A DNA stretch of 7,057 bases, taken from NCBI GenBank assembly GCA_903915565.1, contig CAIWTG010000123.1, forward strand, positions 1 through 7,057, written 5' to 3'. The notes under the pieces are model-generated. The model was not told where the DNA came from. It searched no databases and saw only the letters and a program-made list of their open reading frames with translations. Shown piece by piece: positions 1 through 5,860 of this stretch. The stretch comes from an uncultured Chloroflexota bacterium. GTDB lineage: Bacteria; Chloroflexota; Dehalococcoidia; Dehalococcoidales; RBG-16-60-22. Position numbers and translations under genes: made by a program. Numbering within the stretch: the first letter of the stretch is position 1; each line of letters starts with the position of its first letter.

Positions 1-325
1 CGGTATCATCAGCACGTGCATTGGCCGCCAACCAGCCGACGGCATTCAGTATGGCAGCCTTAGTGGCCATGCTGTCTATCAGGGCTTTGGTATGTGAGGG
101 ACCCCAGACCGGAGACAATGTATCATAAAGCGCGCGCGCATCATCATCGGCGTAAACGATGCTTGGATTAGCGCTATATTCAGACACACCGACAAATACA
201 CCCCAGTAAATGGGATTAGAATCGGCAGCCTGGGCTCGCAGACAGGGTAAGGCTAGTGAAATCACCAGCAGTACTATTATGGCAACAAAAGCGGTCACCG
301 CTCCTTTAACCAAATGTTTTTTCAT
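1..325 (-). CDS. Secreted caspase-like protein, gene D, N-terminal part only
   Basis: This is the fourth paralog of the array, cut by the left window edge; 108 residues are visible. It starts at ATG 325-323 behind an AGGAGT Shine-Dalgarno (plus-strand 333-338). The N-terminus MKKHLVKG followed by a long hydrophobic stretch and LRAQAAD is a signal peptide, cleaved near residue 33-34. The mature part begins YWGVFVGVSEY, then shows an acidic YADDDARAL segment, the VWGPSHTK segment and the ATKAAILNAVGWLAANA helix, all aligned with the complete paralogs. The sequence stops a few residues before the expected catalytic His segment, so whether this copy is active or a pseudoenzyme cannot be told. The Cys that precedes WGVF in the other three copies is Tyr here. 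Only 57 bp separate it from the upstream gene (383-2005), with no terminator seen, so co-transcription is likely. The family assignment rests on similarity to its neighbours. Confidence 0.85.
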   Translation of the reverse strand, partial: MKKHLVKGAVTAFVAIIVLLVISLALPCLRAQAADSNPIYWGVFVGVSEYSANPSIVYADDDARALYDTLSPVWGPSHTKALIDSMATKAAILNAVGWLAANARADDT

Positions 326-382
326 CAAACATACTCCTAGCCGGCTATCGGAAAATCGTACCGATATTTTTGCTCGGTAATT

Positions 383-2005
383 CTAGTAGCTGGCAGGCGG
401 CGGTATTACAGAAGGAGGAACAGGCGGCACGGCCCGTTTCCTACGAATAAGAATAATAGTAGTTGTAACCCCTCCAGCTACAACTAATATAACGGCGATA
501 AGCACATAAAGTTGCACGTAATCGGTATGCCAGACTGCGGCGATAGTTTTAGGCGCGTTCATAATCAAGCCGGTATTGGACTGGTCACTGGCGATGTCGC
601 CGGTCCAGCCATCGAAGATATGGCGAATAATGAAGCCCTGCACCGGGTCAACCGAGACGTTGACCGATTCATCTTCATTGTGCCAACCGCTACCGACAGG
701 CGTGCCATATTCTGAAGAGAGATTGAGTAAATATTCAGTACGCCAGTCAGCTGTTAACGTCTTGGGGGTATTCATATACAGCATACCTTCCGGAGCAGTA
801 CCGGTAAAATCGCCGCTCCAGCCGGTAAAGATATGTCGCGTGTCCGGCGTTTCAAGAAAAGACGTCACGGAAAAACTGGCGGTAGTCTCATCCTGGTACC
901 AGCCGGCGCCACTAATATCACCATACTTAGAAGTAATAGACAAAAGCTGTTCAAGATTATAATTAGCTGTTAATAAACCCTGCGAAACGACTTTCACAGT
1001 CGAAGTATCGCCGTCGTTCCAGTCGTCAAAATTAAAACGCGAACCGGCGCCTGTACTAATGATTTGAGGAATCGACAAAGTGTGGCTCATGCCGGGAATC
1101 CAGAGTAAGTATGACGGCACGGTGGCGTAGCTAACGCCGTCTACCGTCAGAATCGGCGTTCCGGCTGGTAAATTACCGTTTAGCTGAAAAATAAACTTGG
1201 CTACTAAATCCAAATCGCCCAAAGAACCATCAAAAAGTATAGGGTGCTGGATAGAATCGAAATCATGCTGTTGTTCATACTGGATAGTCATTTTAGCGGC
1301 GTAAGCGGCGATTTCCTCGGCAGAAAGCTCATAATCTTGATTGGTGTCAACCAAAGTGCTTTCAGAGCTATTGAAAAGTTTGAAGGCTTTGATAACGTAA
1401 TATCCGTAAACAAAATGCCCCAGGCCGGGATCTACCCAACCGACTTCGTAGGATTTTGAGCCCATCAAGACTACTCGGCCATTATGGGATAGCGCACTAT
1501 TGAAAGCTCCAGCGTAACAACTTTCCAGAATAATTACAATTTGGCTGGCTTTGACCGGTTTAAACGCAGCGGCTAATTCTCCGGCAGAAATCATGCTGCT
1601 GTAGCTATCAGTGCAATCATAAGTAGTCAGGTAACCCCCGGTCGCGCCATGTCCGCTGTAGGTAAACACCACCAGGTCGTTGGGGCCGGCGTTCTGCGCC
1701 AGCCAGTCAATAGCGTCCAGGATACCCTGTTTGGTTCCCTGTGAATCAAGAATGATTTTCATATGGTCGGAGCCCCACACCGCACCTAACGCCTCCGAAA
1801 ACCCTTGAGCGTCATCACCAGCAACATAAAGCGGCGGGCAGCTCTCACTATCCTGATAATTGGATATACCCACGAAAACTCCCCAGCATTGCGGGGCAGG
1901 TTCTGCCGCCTGCGCCGGGGCAGAGGGCACTACGAGTGTCGTCACCATTAAAGCAACAATGGCGATAAAGACGATAATCGGGACTTTGACTAAAAACTTT
2001 TTCAT
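383..2005 (-). CDS. Membrane-anchored caspase-like cysteine protease with EF-hand-like loop and InlB-type repeats (gene C, dyad intact)
   Basis: A 540-residue protein with four recognisable regions. Residues 1-33 are a signal peptide (MKKFLVK, hydrophobic core, APAQA). Residues about 40-265 are a clan CD peptidase domain with H119 in YSGHG and C163 in ILESCYAG, each at the end of a hydrophobic strand as in caspases. The Glu before Ser-Cys also recalls legumain-like C13 peptidases, so C13 versus C14 is not settled. Residues 220-231 (DTNQDYELSAEE) fit an EF-hand loop. Three beta repeats span about 278-350, 351-421 and 422-492; the last two carry GWSGD/GWTGD and PKT..A.W signatures of divergent InlB B-repeats. 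A membrane helix at about 498-520 is followed by RRKR and a tail rich in Pro. The predicted topology puts the protease outside the cell. The start has an AAAGGTAG Shine-Dalgarno (2010-2017). This is the only complete copy in the window with both catalytic residues. Its substrate is unknown. Confidence 0.9.
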   Translation of the reverse strand: MKKFLVKVPIIVFIAIVALMVTTLVVPSAPAQAAEPAPQCWGVFVGISNYQDSESCPPLYVAGDDAQGFSEALGAVWGSDHMKIILDSQGTKQGILDAIDWLAQNAGPNDLVVFTYSGHGATGGYLTTYDCTDSYSSMISAGELAAAFKPVKASQIVIILESCYAGAFNSALSHNGRVVLMGSKSYEVGWVDPGLGHFVYGYYVIKAFKLFNSSESTLVDTNQDYELSAEEIAAYAAKMTIQYEQQHDFDSIQHPILFDGSLGDLDLVAKFIFQLNGNLPAGTPILTVDGVSYATVPSYLLWIPGMSHTLSIPQIISTGAGSRFNFDDWNDGDTSTVKVVSQGLLTANYNLEQLLSITSKYGDISGAGWYQDETTASFSVTSFLETPDTRHIFTGWSGDFTGTAPEGMLYMNTPKTLTADWRTEYLLNLSSEYGTPVGSGWHNEDESVNVSVDPVQGFIIRHIFDGWTGDIASDQSNTGLIMNAPKTIAAVWHTDYVQLYVLIAVILVVAGGVTTTIILIRRKRAVPPVPPSVIPPPASY

Positions 2006-2137
2006 TTTTCTACCTTTACAGCTGCCGGCAGATTGAGAGGGGATACTTGATAATGAAGCAACGGCGCATTTTTCTTAAACCGCAGGCGTTATCTGTTAGG
2101 ATATCTCATTCTATTCTGATTAACGATTGGGATTTAC

Positions 2138-2157
2138 CCTTGACAATATCATCAAGG
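2138..2157. repeat. Small inverted repeat upstream of gene C
   Basis: CCTTGA (2138-2143) and TCAAGG (2152-2157) are perfect 6-base arms around an 8-base loop. It lies in the 188-bp gap between gene B's stop and gene C's start. It could be an operator or a weak RNA hairpin. The CTTGA/TCAAG half-sites resemble the outer part of the HspR HAIR box (CTTGAGT-N7-ACTCAAG), but the spacing is 3 bases too short, so I do not call it one. I see no convincing promoter for gene C in this gap. Confidence 0.35.
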
Positions 2158-2193
2158 TATCCATCTATATTCTATTGTATCACATTGGCGCCG

Positions 2194-3774
2194 TTAACTG
2201 GCGGATGGAGCAGACCGCGGAGGCTCTGGTGGGTCAGCATCCAGCGGCGGCAGCGTATGTGTCGGCGTTGCCGCGGCAGGAGGAACACCTGGAGTGTTAC
2301 CCTTCCGGCGGACAAGCATAATCGTGACGATAGCGCCAGTAAAAGCAATGACCGCAGCAACAGTGACTAGAATAATAAGCTGAATATAGTCCGTATGCCA
2401 GTTGGCTGTGATAATCTTGGGCTCATTTATGCCAAAACTAATGCTAGCATCGGTGGCAGTTATCGCGCCGCTCCAACCATCGAAAATCCGGCGGATGATG
2501 ATACCCTCTTTCGGCTCGACGGATATATTGGCGATGGTTCCTGCTTTATACCAGCCAGCACCGGCAGGCGCGCCATATGGTGAATCAAGGGTGAGTAGAT
2601 ATTCGGTGCGCCAATTGCCGGTTAAGGTCTTTGGGGTGTCCATGGCTATAGAGCCGCTGGAGACGTTGCCGGAGAAGTCACCGCTCCAGCCGGTAAAATA
2701 ATGCCTAGTATCTGACGTTTCGATATAGTCTGTTAAAGAAAAAATGACGTTAATGCCGCTGATATACCAACCGGCGCCGGTGGGAGCGCCGAAAGGCGAG
2801 TTTATCGTCAGGAGATACTCCGTCCTATAGTTGGCGGTATAAGCTCCGTGCGAAACGACGATGGTGGATGAAGTCTCGCCATCATTCCAGCTGGTAAAGA
2901 CATAACGCTTGCCCTCGCCGCCACTCACCACCTCGGGAACACTAAGGATATGCGAACCGTGGGGCGCCCAGAGACGCGGCGCAATCGATGAGTTATAGTT
3001 GACGCCATCCAACGTGGCAACGGTTCCACTGGAAGCAGGAAGAGTAGAAGAAAAAGAAAATTTTGATAAAAGAGGTAGCTCCCCCGAATAGCGGTCATCC
3101 ATTAAGGGGTGTTGTACATTAGGATAACCCAATTCATTTACTTCCCACTCTGTTGTTGCCGGACCGGCATAGTTGAACACTTCTTCCGCCGAAAGCTGGT
3201 AATCATGGTTAACATCAGCATCGTTAAAATTGCCTAAAGCCTCGATTACAAAATTCATGAAGACACTATGATTTAAGATAGGAGATGAATAGCTGTGTTC
3301 ATCGGAGCGACTGCTCATGAGAACCACTCTGCCCTCGGTACTCAGGTCGGTTTGAAAAAGCCCCGCTCCATAGGTTTGTAAAATAATTACAGAGTTTTTT
3401 GCTTTTACGGGTTGAAACGCGTCCTTTAGTTCAATAGTCGATATGTCATTAGTAAAAGAATCAGTGAGGGAATCATAAGGCACACAATACCCACCGTTTC
3501 CACGATACCCTGCAAAGCAGAATAACACGGTATCGTTGGGTTGGGCTTTCGTTGCCAGCCAATCAATGGCGTTCAAAATAGCGCTCTTTGTCGCCGCCGA
3601 ATTCAAGAGGACTTTTACATGCTCCGCACCCCAGACAGGAATTAGTGTCTGGGAGAGTTCTTGCGCATCATTATCGAATCCGGGTTGCGGGCTAAAACTC
3701 TGATATTCCGAAACTCCGACGAAGACGCCCCAGCATACCGGGTCACCGGCAGCCTGCGCGACAGAGCCCGGCAC
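2194..3774 (-). CDS. Caspase-like pseudoprotease with InlB-type repeats and membrane anchor (gene B)
   Basis: The listed start is the first standard start codon, GTG at 3774-3772, giving 526 residues. It has no Shine-Dalgarno and cuts through the signal peptide, so the true start is probably upstream (see 3775-3849). The caspase-like domain aligns closely with gene C, but the catalytic His position is Tyr (FAGY, Y90) and the catalytic Cys position is Tyr (ILQTYGAG, Y135). It should therefore lack protease activity of the usual kind. The EF-hand-like loop DVNHDYQLSAEE (187-198) is kept. Three repeats follow (about 246-318, 319-390 and 391-461), the middle one with FTGWSGDFSG. A membrane helix lies near 465-488, then RRK and a Pro-rich tail with PPEPP. 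The fold, length and anchor are intact and the frame is open throughout, so selection appears to have kept the protein as a pseudoenzyme. A decoy, scaffold or regulatory role for the neighbouring protease is inference only. Confidence 0.85.
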   Translation of the reverse strand: MPGSVAQAAGDPVCWGVFVGVSEYQSFSPQPGFDNDAQELSQTLIPVWGAEHVKVLLNSAATKSAILNAIDWLATKAQPNDTVLFCFAGYRGNGGYCVPYDSLTDSFTNDISTIELKDAFQPVKAKNSVIILQTYGAGLFQTDLSTEGRVVLMSSRSDEHSYSSPILNHSVFMNFVIEALGNFNDADVNHDYQLSAEEVFNYAGPATTEWEVNELGYPNVQHPLMDDRYSGELPLLSKFSFSSTLPASSGTVATLDGVNYNSSIAPRLWAPHGSHILSVPEVVSGGEGKRYVFTSWNDGETSSTIVVSHGAYTANYRTEYLLTINSPFGAPTGAGWYISGINVIFSLTDYIETSDTRHYFTGWSGDFSGNVSSGSIAMDTPKTLTGNWRTEYLLTLDSPYGAPAGAGWYKAGTIANISVEPKEGIIIRRIFDGWSGAITATDASISFGINEPKIITANWHTDYIQLIILVTVAAVIAFTGAIVTIMLVRRKGNTPGVPPAAATPTHTLPPLDADPPEPPRSAPSAS

Positions 3775-3849
3775 TAAAAAGGCGGTTGTGAGTAATATGA
3801 TTGAGATGAGTGAAGATAAAAACGGGATTTTAGATAAAATACTCTTCGT
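3775..3849 (-). other. In-frame signal-peptide extension of gene B, apparent ACG start
   Basis: Reading gene B's frame upstream of GTG 3774 gives 25 more codons: TKSILSK, a hydrophobic run, TTAFL, and then VPGSVAQAAG. This aligns with MKKFLVK...VPSAPAQAAE of gene C, so it is the missing signal peptide. The position homologous to the ATG is ACG (3849-3847), one T-to-C change away. A GAGGAG Shine-Dalgarno (plus strand ctcctc, 3858-3863) sits 8 nt upstream, the right distance. No ATG, GTG or TTG occurs in frame between the Shine-Dalgarno and 3774; ATT two codons after the ACG is the only near alternative. Either translation begins at ACG or ATT, or the start is lost, or there is a base error. 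With this extension the protein has 551 residues. Confidence 0.75.
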
Positions 3850-3903
3850 TGCGTATTCTCCTCGTTGAACAGGTCGGTGAAAATATGTCTCATTAATATT
3901 GAC

Positions 3904-3935
3904 CGAACGGGTTATCCGGCCGGATAACCCGTTCG
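3904..3935. terminator. Perfect 32-bp palindrome between genes A and B (possible terminator or RNA hairpin)
   Basis: The 16-base arm cgaacgggttatccgg is followed directly by its exact reverse complement. As RNA it folds into a GC-rich stem of about 14 bp with a GGCC loop. It lies 42 bp past gene A's stop and 54 bp before gene B's putative ACG start. In the direction of transcription it is followed by GTCAATATTAAT, not a U-run, so a classic Rho-independent terminator is not certain. On the plus strand ATTTT follows. It may reduce read-through from gene A to B, stabilise the gene A mRNA 3' end, or bind a dimeric protein. Confidence 0.55.
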
Positions 3936-3977
3936 ATTTTAGTTAGGCTATTTTATTACGCTTAGCGCACTCAATGA

Positions 3978-5615
3978 CTAACGCGGAGCAGGGGGTGGAG
4001 GGGACGGCGGGCCAGCAGCGGGCGGAGGCGGTGAATATGTCGGCGGTGTGTAAGTCGTTGTTGGAGGAACTCTGGGAGTGCCACCCTTCTTCCTTGTAAG
4101 TACTACGACGACGATGATGATGAGAAGAATCACAATCACCGCGCCGATAACTATATAAAGCTGCATATAGTCCGCATGCCAGTTGGCCGTGATAACCTTG
4201 GGCGCATTCATGGTGACACTGGTGCTGGCGATGGTAGAAGTCAAATCGCCGGTCCAGCTATCGAACACATGGCGAATGATGATGCCCTGTGTCGGTTCTA
4301 CGGCGATGTTGGCGGCTGTTCCTTCGTCATACCAGCCAGGTCCGGTGGGCGTGCCGTAATCCGAATTGATGGTGAGGAGATACTGACTGTGCCAATTGGT
4401 GGCAATCGTCTTCGGAGCTTTCATGATTAATGTGCCTGCGGCTGCCGTGCCGGTAAAGTCACCGCTCCAGCCGGTGAAGGTACGTTTGGTATTTGCCGTT
4501 TCAAGATAAGCAGTGACAGAGAAACTAGCTGTCGTGCCGTCAACATACCACCCATCGCCGAGAGGAGTATCATACGCCGAGTTTATCGTCAGGTGGAATT
4601 CTTTACTGAAGTTGGCGATTAAAGCGCCGTGGGTGACACTCGTGGCGAGTGCAGTATCGCCGCCGTTCCAGTTAGTAAAGGAATACCGTATGCCGGTGGT
4701 TCCATTGACTATTGCCGGCACAACTACGATATGAAAACGGCCGGGAATATAGTAGAACGGTGCTGGTACCGAGTCGTAGTCCGACCCACCAATGGTCACA
4801 ATTGTAGAACTACTGGGCAGGGCGATATTGGTGCTAAAAACCAATTTATCCATTAACGGAAGGTCGCCGGAATATTGGTCATTCATTACTGGGACTTGGT
4901 CGTAATGTAGTAGGGTAGTTAATAGCGCCGCGTAGTTGAACATTTCTTCAGCCGATAGTTCATAGTCGTGATTAGCGTCGGCATCATCAAAGTTGTTAAA
5001 CGCTTTTACAAGATCGGAAACAAATATATTACGACTAGATGCATTCCAATGTACATTCCCAGTAGAATCAGATGCAAACATTACTATCCGTCCGCTTCCT
5101 GACATACTAGTTCGTAAAGCATTATTTTCCCAGAAACTAAAAATGAAAACCTTTTTACTAGTCTGAACAGAGTCGAAAGCATTATTCAATTGTGGACCTG
5201 TTATCTCATCGCCTGATGTGTAGTAATCAAACCCATAAATTGCATTTAGGTAAGTCTTTCCTGAATAAAAGAATAATACAGTATCATTAGTATCAGCATT
5301 GGTTGCTAACCAGTCGATAGCTGAGAGAATACCCGACCTAGTAGCCTGTGATTCCGTTAGCACCCTCACATGGTCTGTACCCCAGGTAGGAGATAATGCA
5401 GCACCAAAATCTGTAGCATCAGCATCTGCATTCGTCCATGGCCAAGGCCAGTACTGCAAATCTGGAACCCCGATAAACACACCCCAACATTCAGGGGGGT
5501 TGAGCACCAGCGTTAAGCCTTGCGCCGAAGCACACGGAATGACAATAGAAGTTAACAATAACAAGACTAGAACTACGGGGAAAATGATTGAAAACTTGGT
5601 AAATCGTTTTTTCAT
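3978..5615 (-). CDS. Caspase-like pseudoprotease with InlB-type repeats and membrane anchor (gene A, first gene of the array)
   Basis: A 545-residue protein starting at ATG 5615 with an AAGGAGAG Shine-Dalgarno (5622-5629). The signal peptide is MKKRFTKF plus a hydrophobic core ending in CASA, cleaved near residue 31. The caspase-like domain (about 43-255) keeps the CWGVFIGV, TWGTDHVRVL and AIDWLATNA blocks. However, the His motif has become YSGKT (K120) and the Cys motif has become IFSFWENN (W162 at the Cys position), so both catalytic residues are gone. The EF-hand-like loop DANHDYELSAEE (213-224) is kept. Repeats lie at about 268-338, 339-408 and 409-479, with FTGWSGDFTG and PKTIATNW signatures. 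A membrane helix at about 484-507 leads to TRKK and a very Pro-rich tail of about 35 residues. It has its own strong promoter upstream and is the promoter-proximal gene of the array. The frame is fully open, so this reads as a retained pseudoenzyme rather than a decaying gene. Confidence 0.9.
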   Translation of the reverse strand: MKKRFTKFSIIFPVVLVLLLLTSIVIPCASAQGLTLVLNPPECWGVFIGVPDLQYWPWPWTNADADATDFGAALSPTWGTDHVRVLTESQATRSGILSAIDWLATNADTNDTVLFFYSGKTYLNAIYGFDYYTSGDEITGPQLNNAFDSVQTSKKVFIFSFWENNALRTSMSGSGRIVMFASDSTGNVHWNASSRNIFVSDLVKAFNNFDDADANHDYELSAEEMFNYAALLTTLLHYDQVPVMNDQYSGDLPLMDKLVFSTNIALPSSSTIVTIGGSDYDSVPAPFYYIPGRFHIVVVPAIVNGTTGIRYSFTNWNGGDTALATSVTHGALIANFSKEFHLTINSAYDTPLGDGWYVDGTTASFSVTAYLETANTKRTFTGWSGDFTGTAAAGTLIMKAPKTIATNWHSQYLLTINSDYGTPTGPGWYDEGTAANIAVEPTQGIIIRHVFDSWTGDLTSTIASTSVTMNAPKVITANWHADYMQLYIVIGAVIVILLIIIVVVVLTRKKGGTPRVPPTTTYTPPTYSPPPPAAGPPSPPPPAPR

Positions 5616-5706
5616 ATTAATCTCTCCTTGTAATTTATTGCGGGGGTTGTTGACGTTATGTTTACTACCTCCAATTCTGTTAAATTCAAACCTTTCGGGT
5701 TACTTA

Positions 5707-5734
5707 ATTCTAACATGTTCTAAGACAATGTCAA
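5707..5734 (-). promoter_or_regulatory. Sigma70-type promoter for the caspase-like array (gene A)
   Basis: On the minus strand, TTGACA (5734-5729) and TAGAAT (5712-5707) are separated by 16 bp. TGT directly before TAGAAT makes an extended -10. The -35 is a perfect consensus match and the -10 matches at 5 of 6 positions. Transcription should begin near 5700, leaving a 5' leader of about 85 nt. The leader begins with a small stem, AACC-CGAAA-GGTT (5689-5701). Confidence 0.7.
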
Positions 5735-5776
5735 TAAAATACGCTCAATAATTAAGTCATAGGTTGCTCCACAGCC

Positions 5777-5797
5777 GTATCACGGTTTTGGTGATAC
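5777..5797. promoter_or_regulatory. Perfect 7-7-7 dyad, candidate operator in the divergent region
   Basis: GTATCAC (5777-5783), a 7-base spacer and GTGATAC (5791-5797) form an exact inverted repeat. It lies 34 bp upstream of the dnaJ -35 box and 42 bp upstream of the array's -35 box. The HAIR element bound by HspR has the same arm and spacer lengths but a different arm sequence (CTTGAGT/ACTCAAG). The downstream hspR-like gene makes autoregulation through this site plausible, but that is inference. It has no U-run on either side, so it is not a terminator. Confidence 0.5.
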
Positions 5798-5816
5798 TTA
5801 ATAATTTATTGTTAAG
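5797..5816. promoter_or_regulatory. AT-rich imperfect dyad next to the 21-bp dyad
   Basis: CTTAATAA, TTTA and TTGTTAAG form 8-base arms with one mismatch and a 4-base centre. It abuts the GTATCAC/GTGATAC dyad, sharing base 5797, and ends 15 bp before the dnaJ -35 box. It could be a second operator half or an AT-rich upstream element. In sequence this rich in A and T, chance is a real alternative. Confidence 0.3.
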
Positions 5817-5831
5817 TTTTCTATAACCATA

Positions 5832-5860
5832 TTGACAATTTTTCTGAAATGTTTTAATAA
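5832..5860 (+). promoter_or_regulatory. Promoter for dnaJ-hspR
   Basis: TTGACA (5832-5837) is a perfect -35. At 17 bp spacing TAATAA (5855-5860) is a modest -10; the better match TATAAT (5861-5866) is at 23 bp, too far to be typical. The start codon is at 5878, with AAGG (5867-5870) as Shine-Dalgarno, so the leader must be very short. No CIRCE box (TTAGCACTC-N9-GAGTGCTAA) is seen. Confidence 0.55.

Larger units (their letters stand above)
1..5615 (-). repeat. Tandem array of four paralogous caspase-like genes
   Basis: Four same-strand genes share the same domain order as far as each can be seen, and the array continues past the left edge. Similarity is visible in DNA as well as protein: the 14-base block ccgctccagccggt, which encodes the TGWSG core of the middle InlB-type repeat, is identical at 813-826, 2681-2694 and 4462-4475. 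The genes are separated by 57 to 203 bp. The pattern indicates local duplication followed by divergence, mainly in the protease core. Confidence 0.85.

Noticed and set aside
576..962. Plus-strand open frame inside gene C
   Set aside because: It lies antisense to the InlB-type repeat region, has no Shine-Dalgarno and its product shows no domain. Similar frames at 2402-2701 and 4513-4734 are the mirror of the same repeats in the paralogs.
2140..2171. Plus-strand promoter-like TTGACA ... TATATT
   Set aside because: Spacing is 20 bp and no plus-strand gene follows. The TTGACA is part of the CCTTGA/TCAAGG inverted repeat.
2047..2370. Plus-strand open frame of 107 codons crossing the gap between genes B and C
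   Set aside because: It overlaps the antisense of gene B's Pro-rich tail, and its Arg-rich end is what reversed proline codons give. No credible Shine-Dalgarno or domain.
5299..5751. Plus-strand open frame of 150 codons over gene A's start
   Set aside because: It is antisense to the signal peptide and caspase domain and runs through the array promoter. The protein has no recognisable feature.
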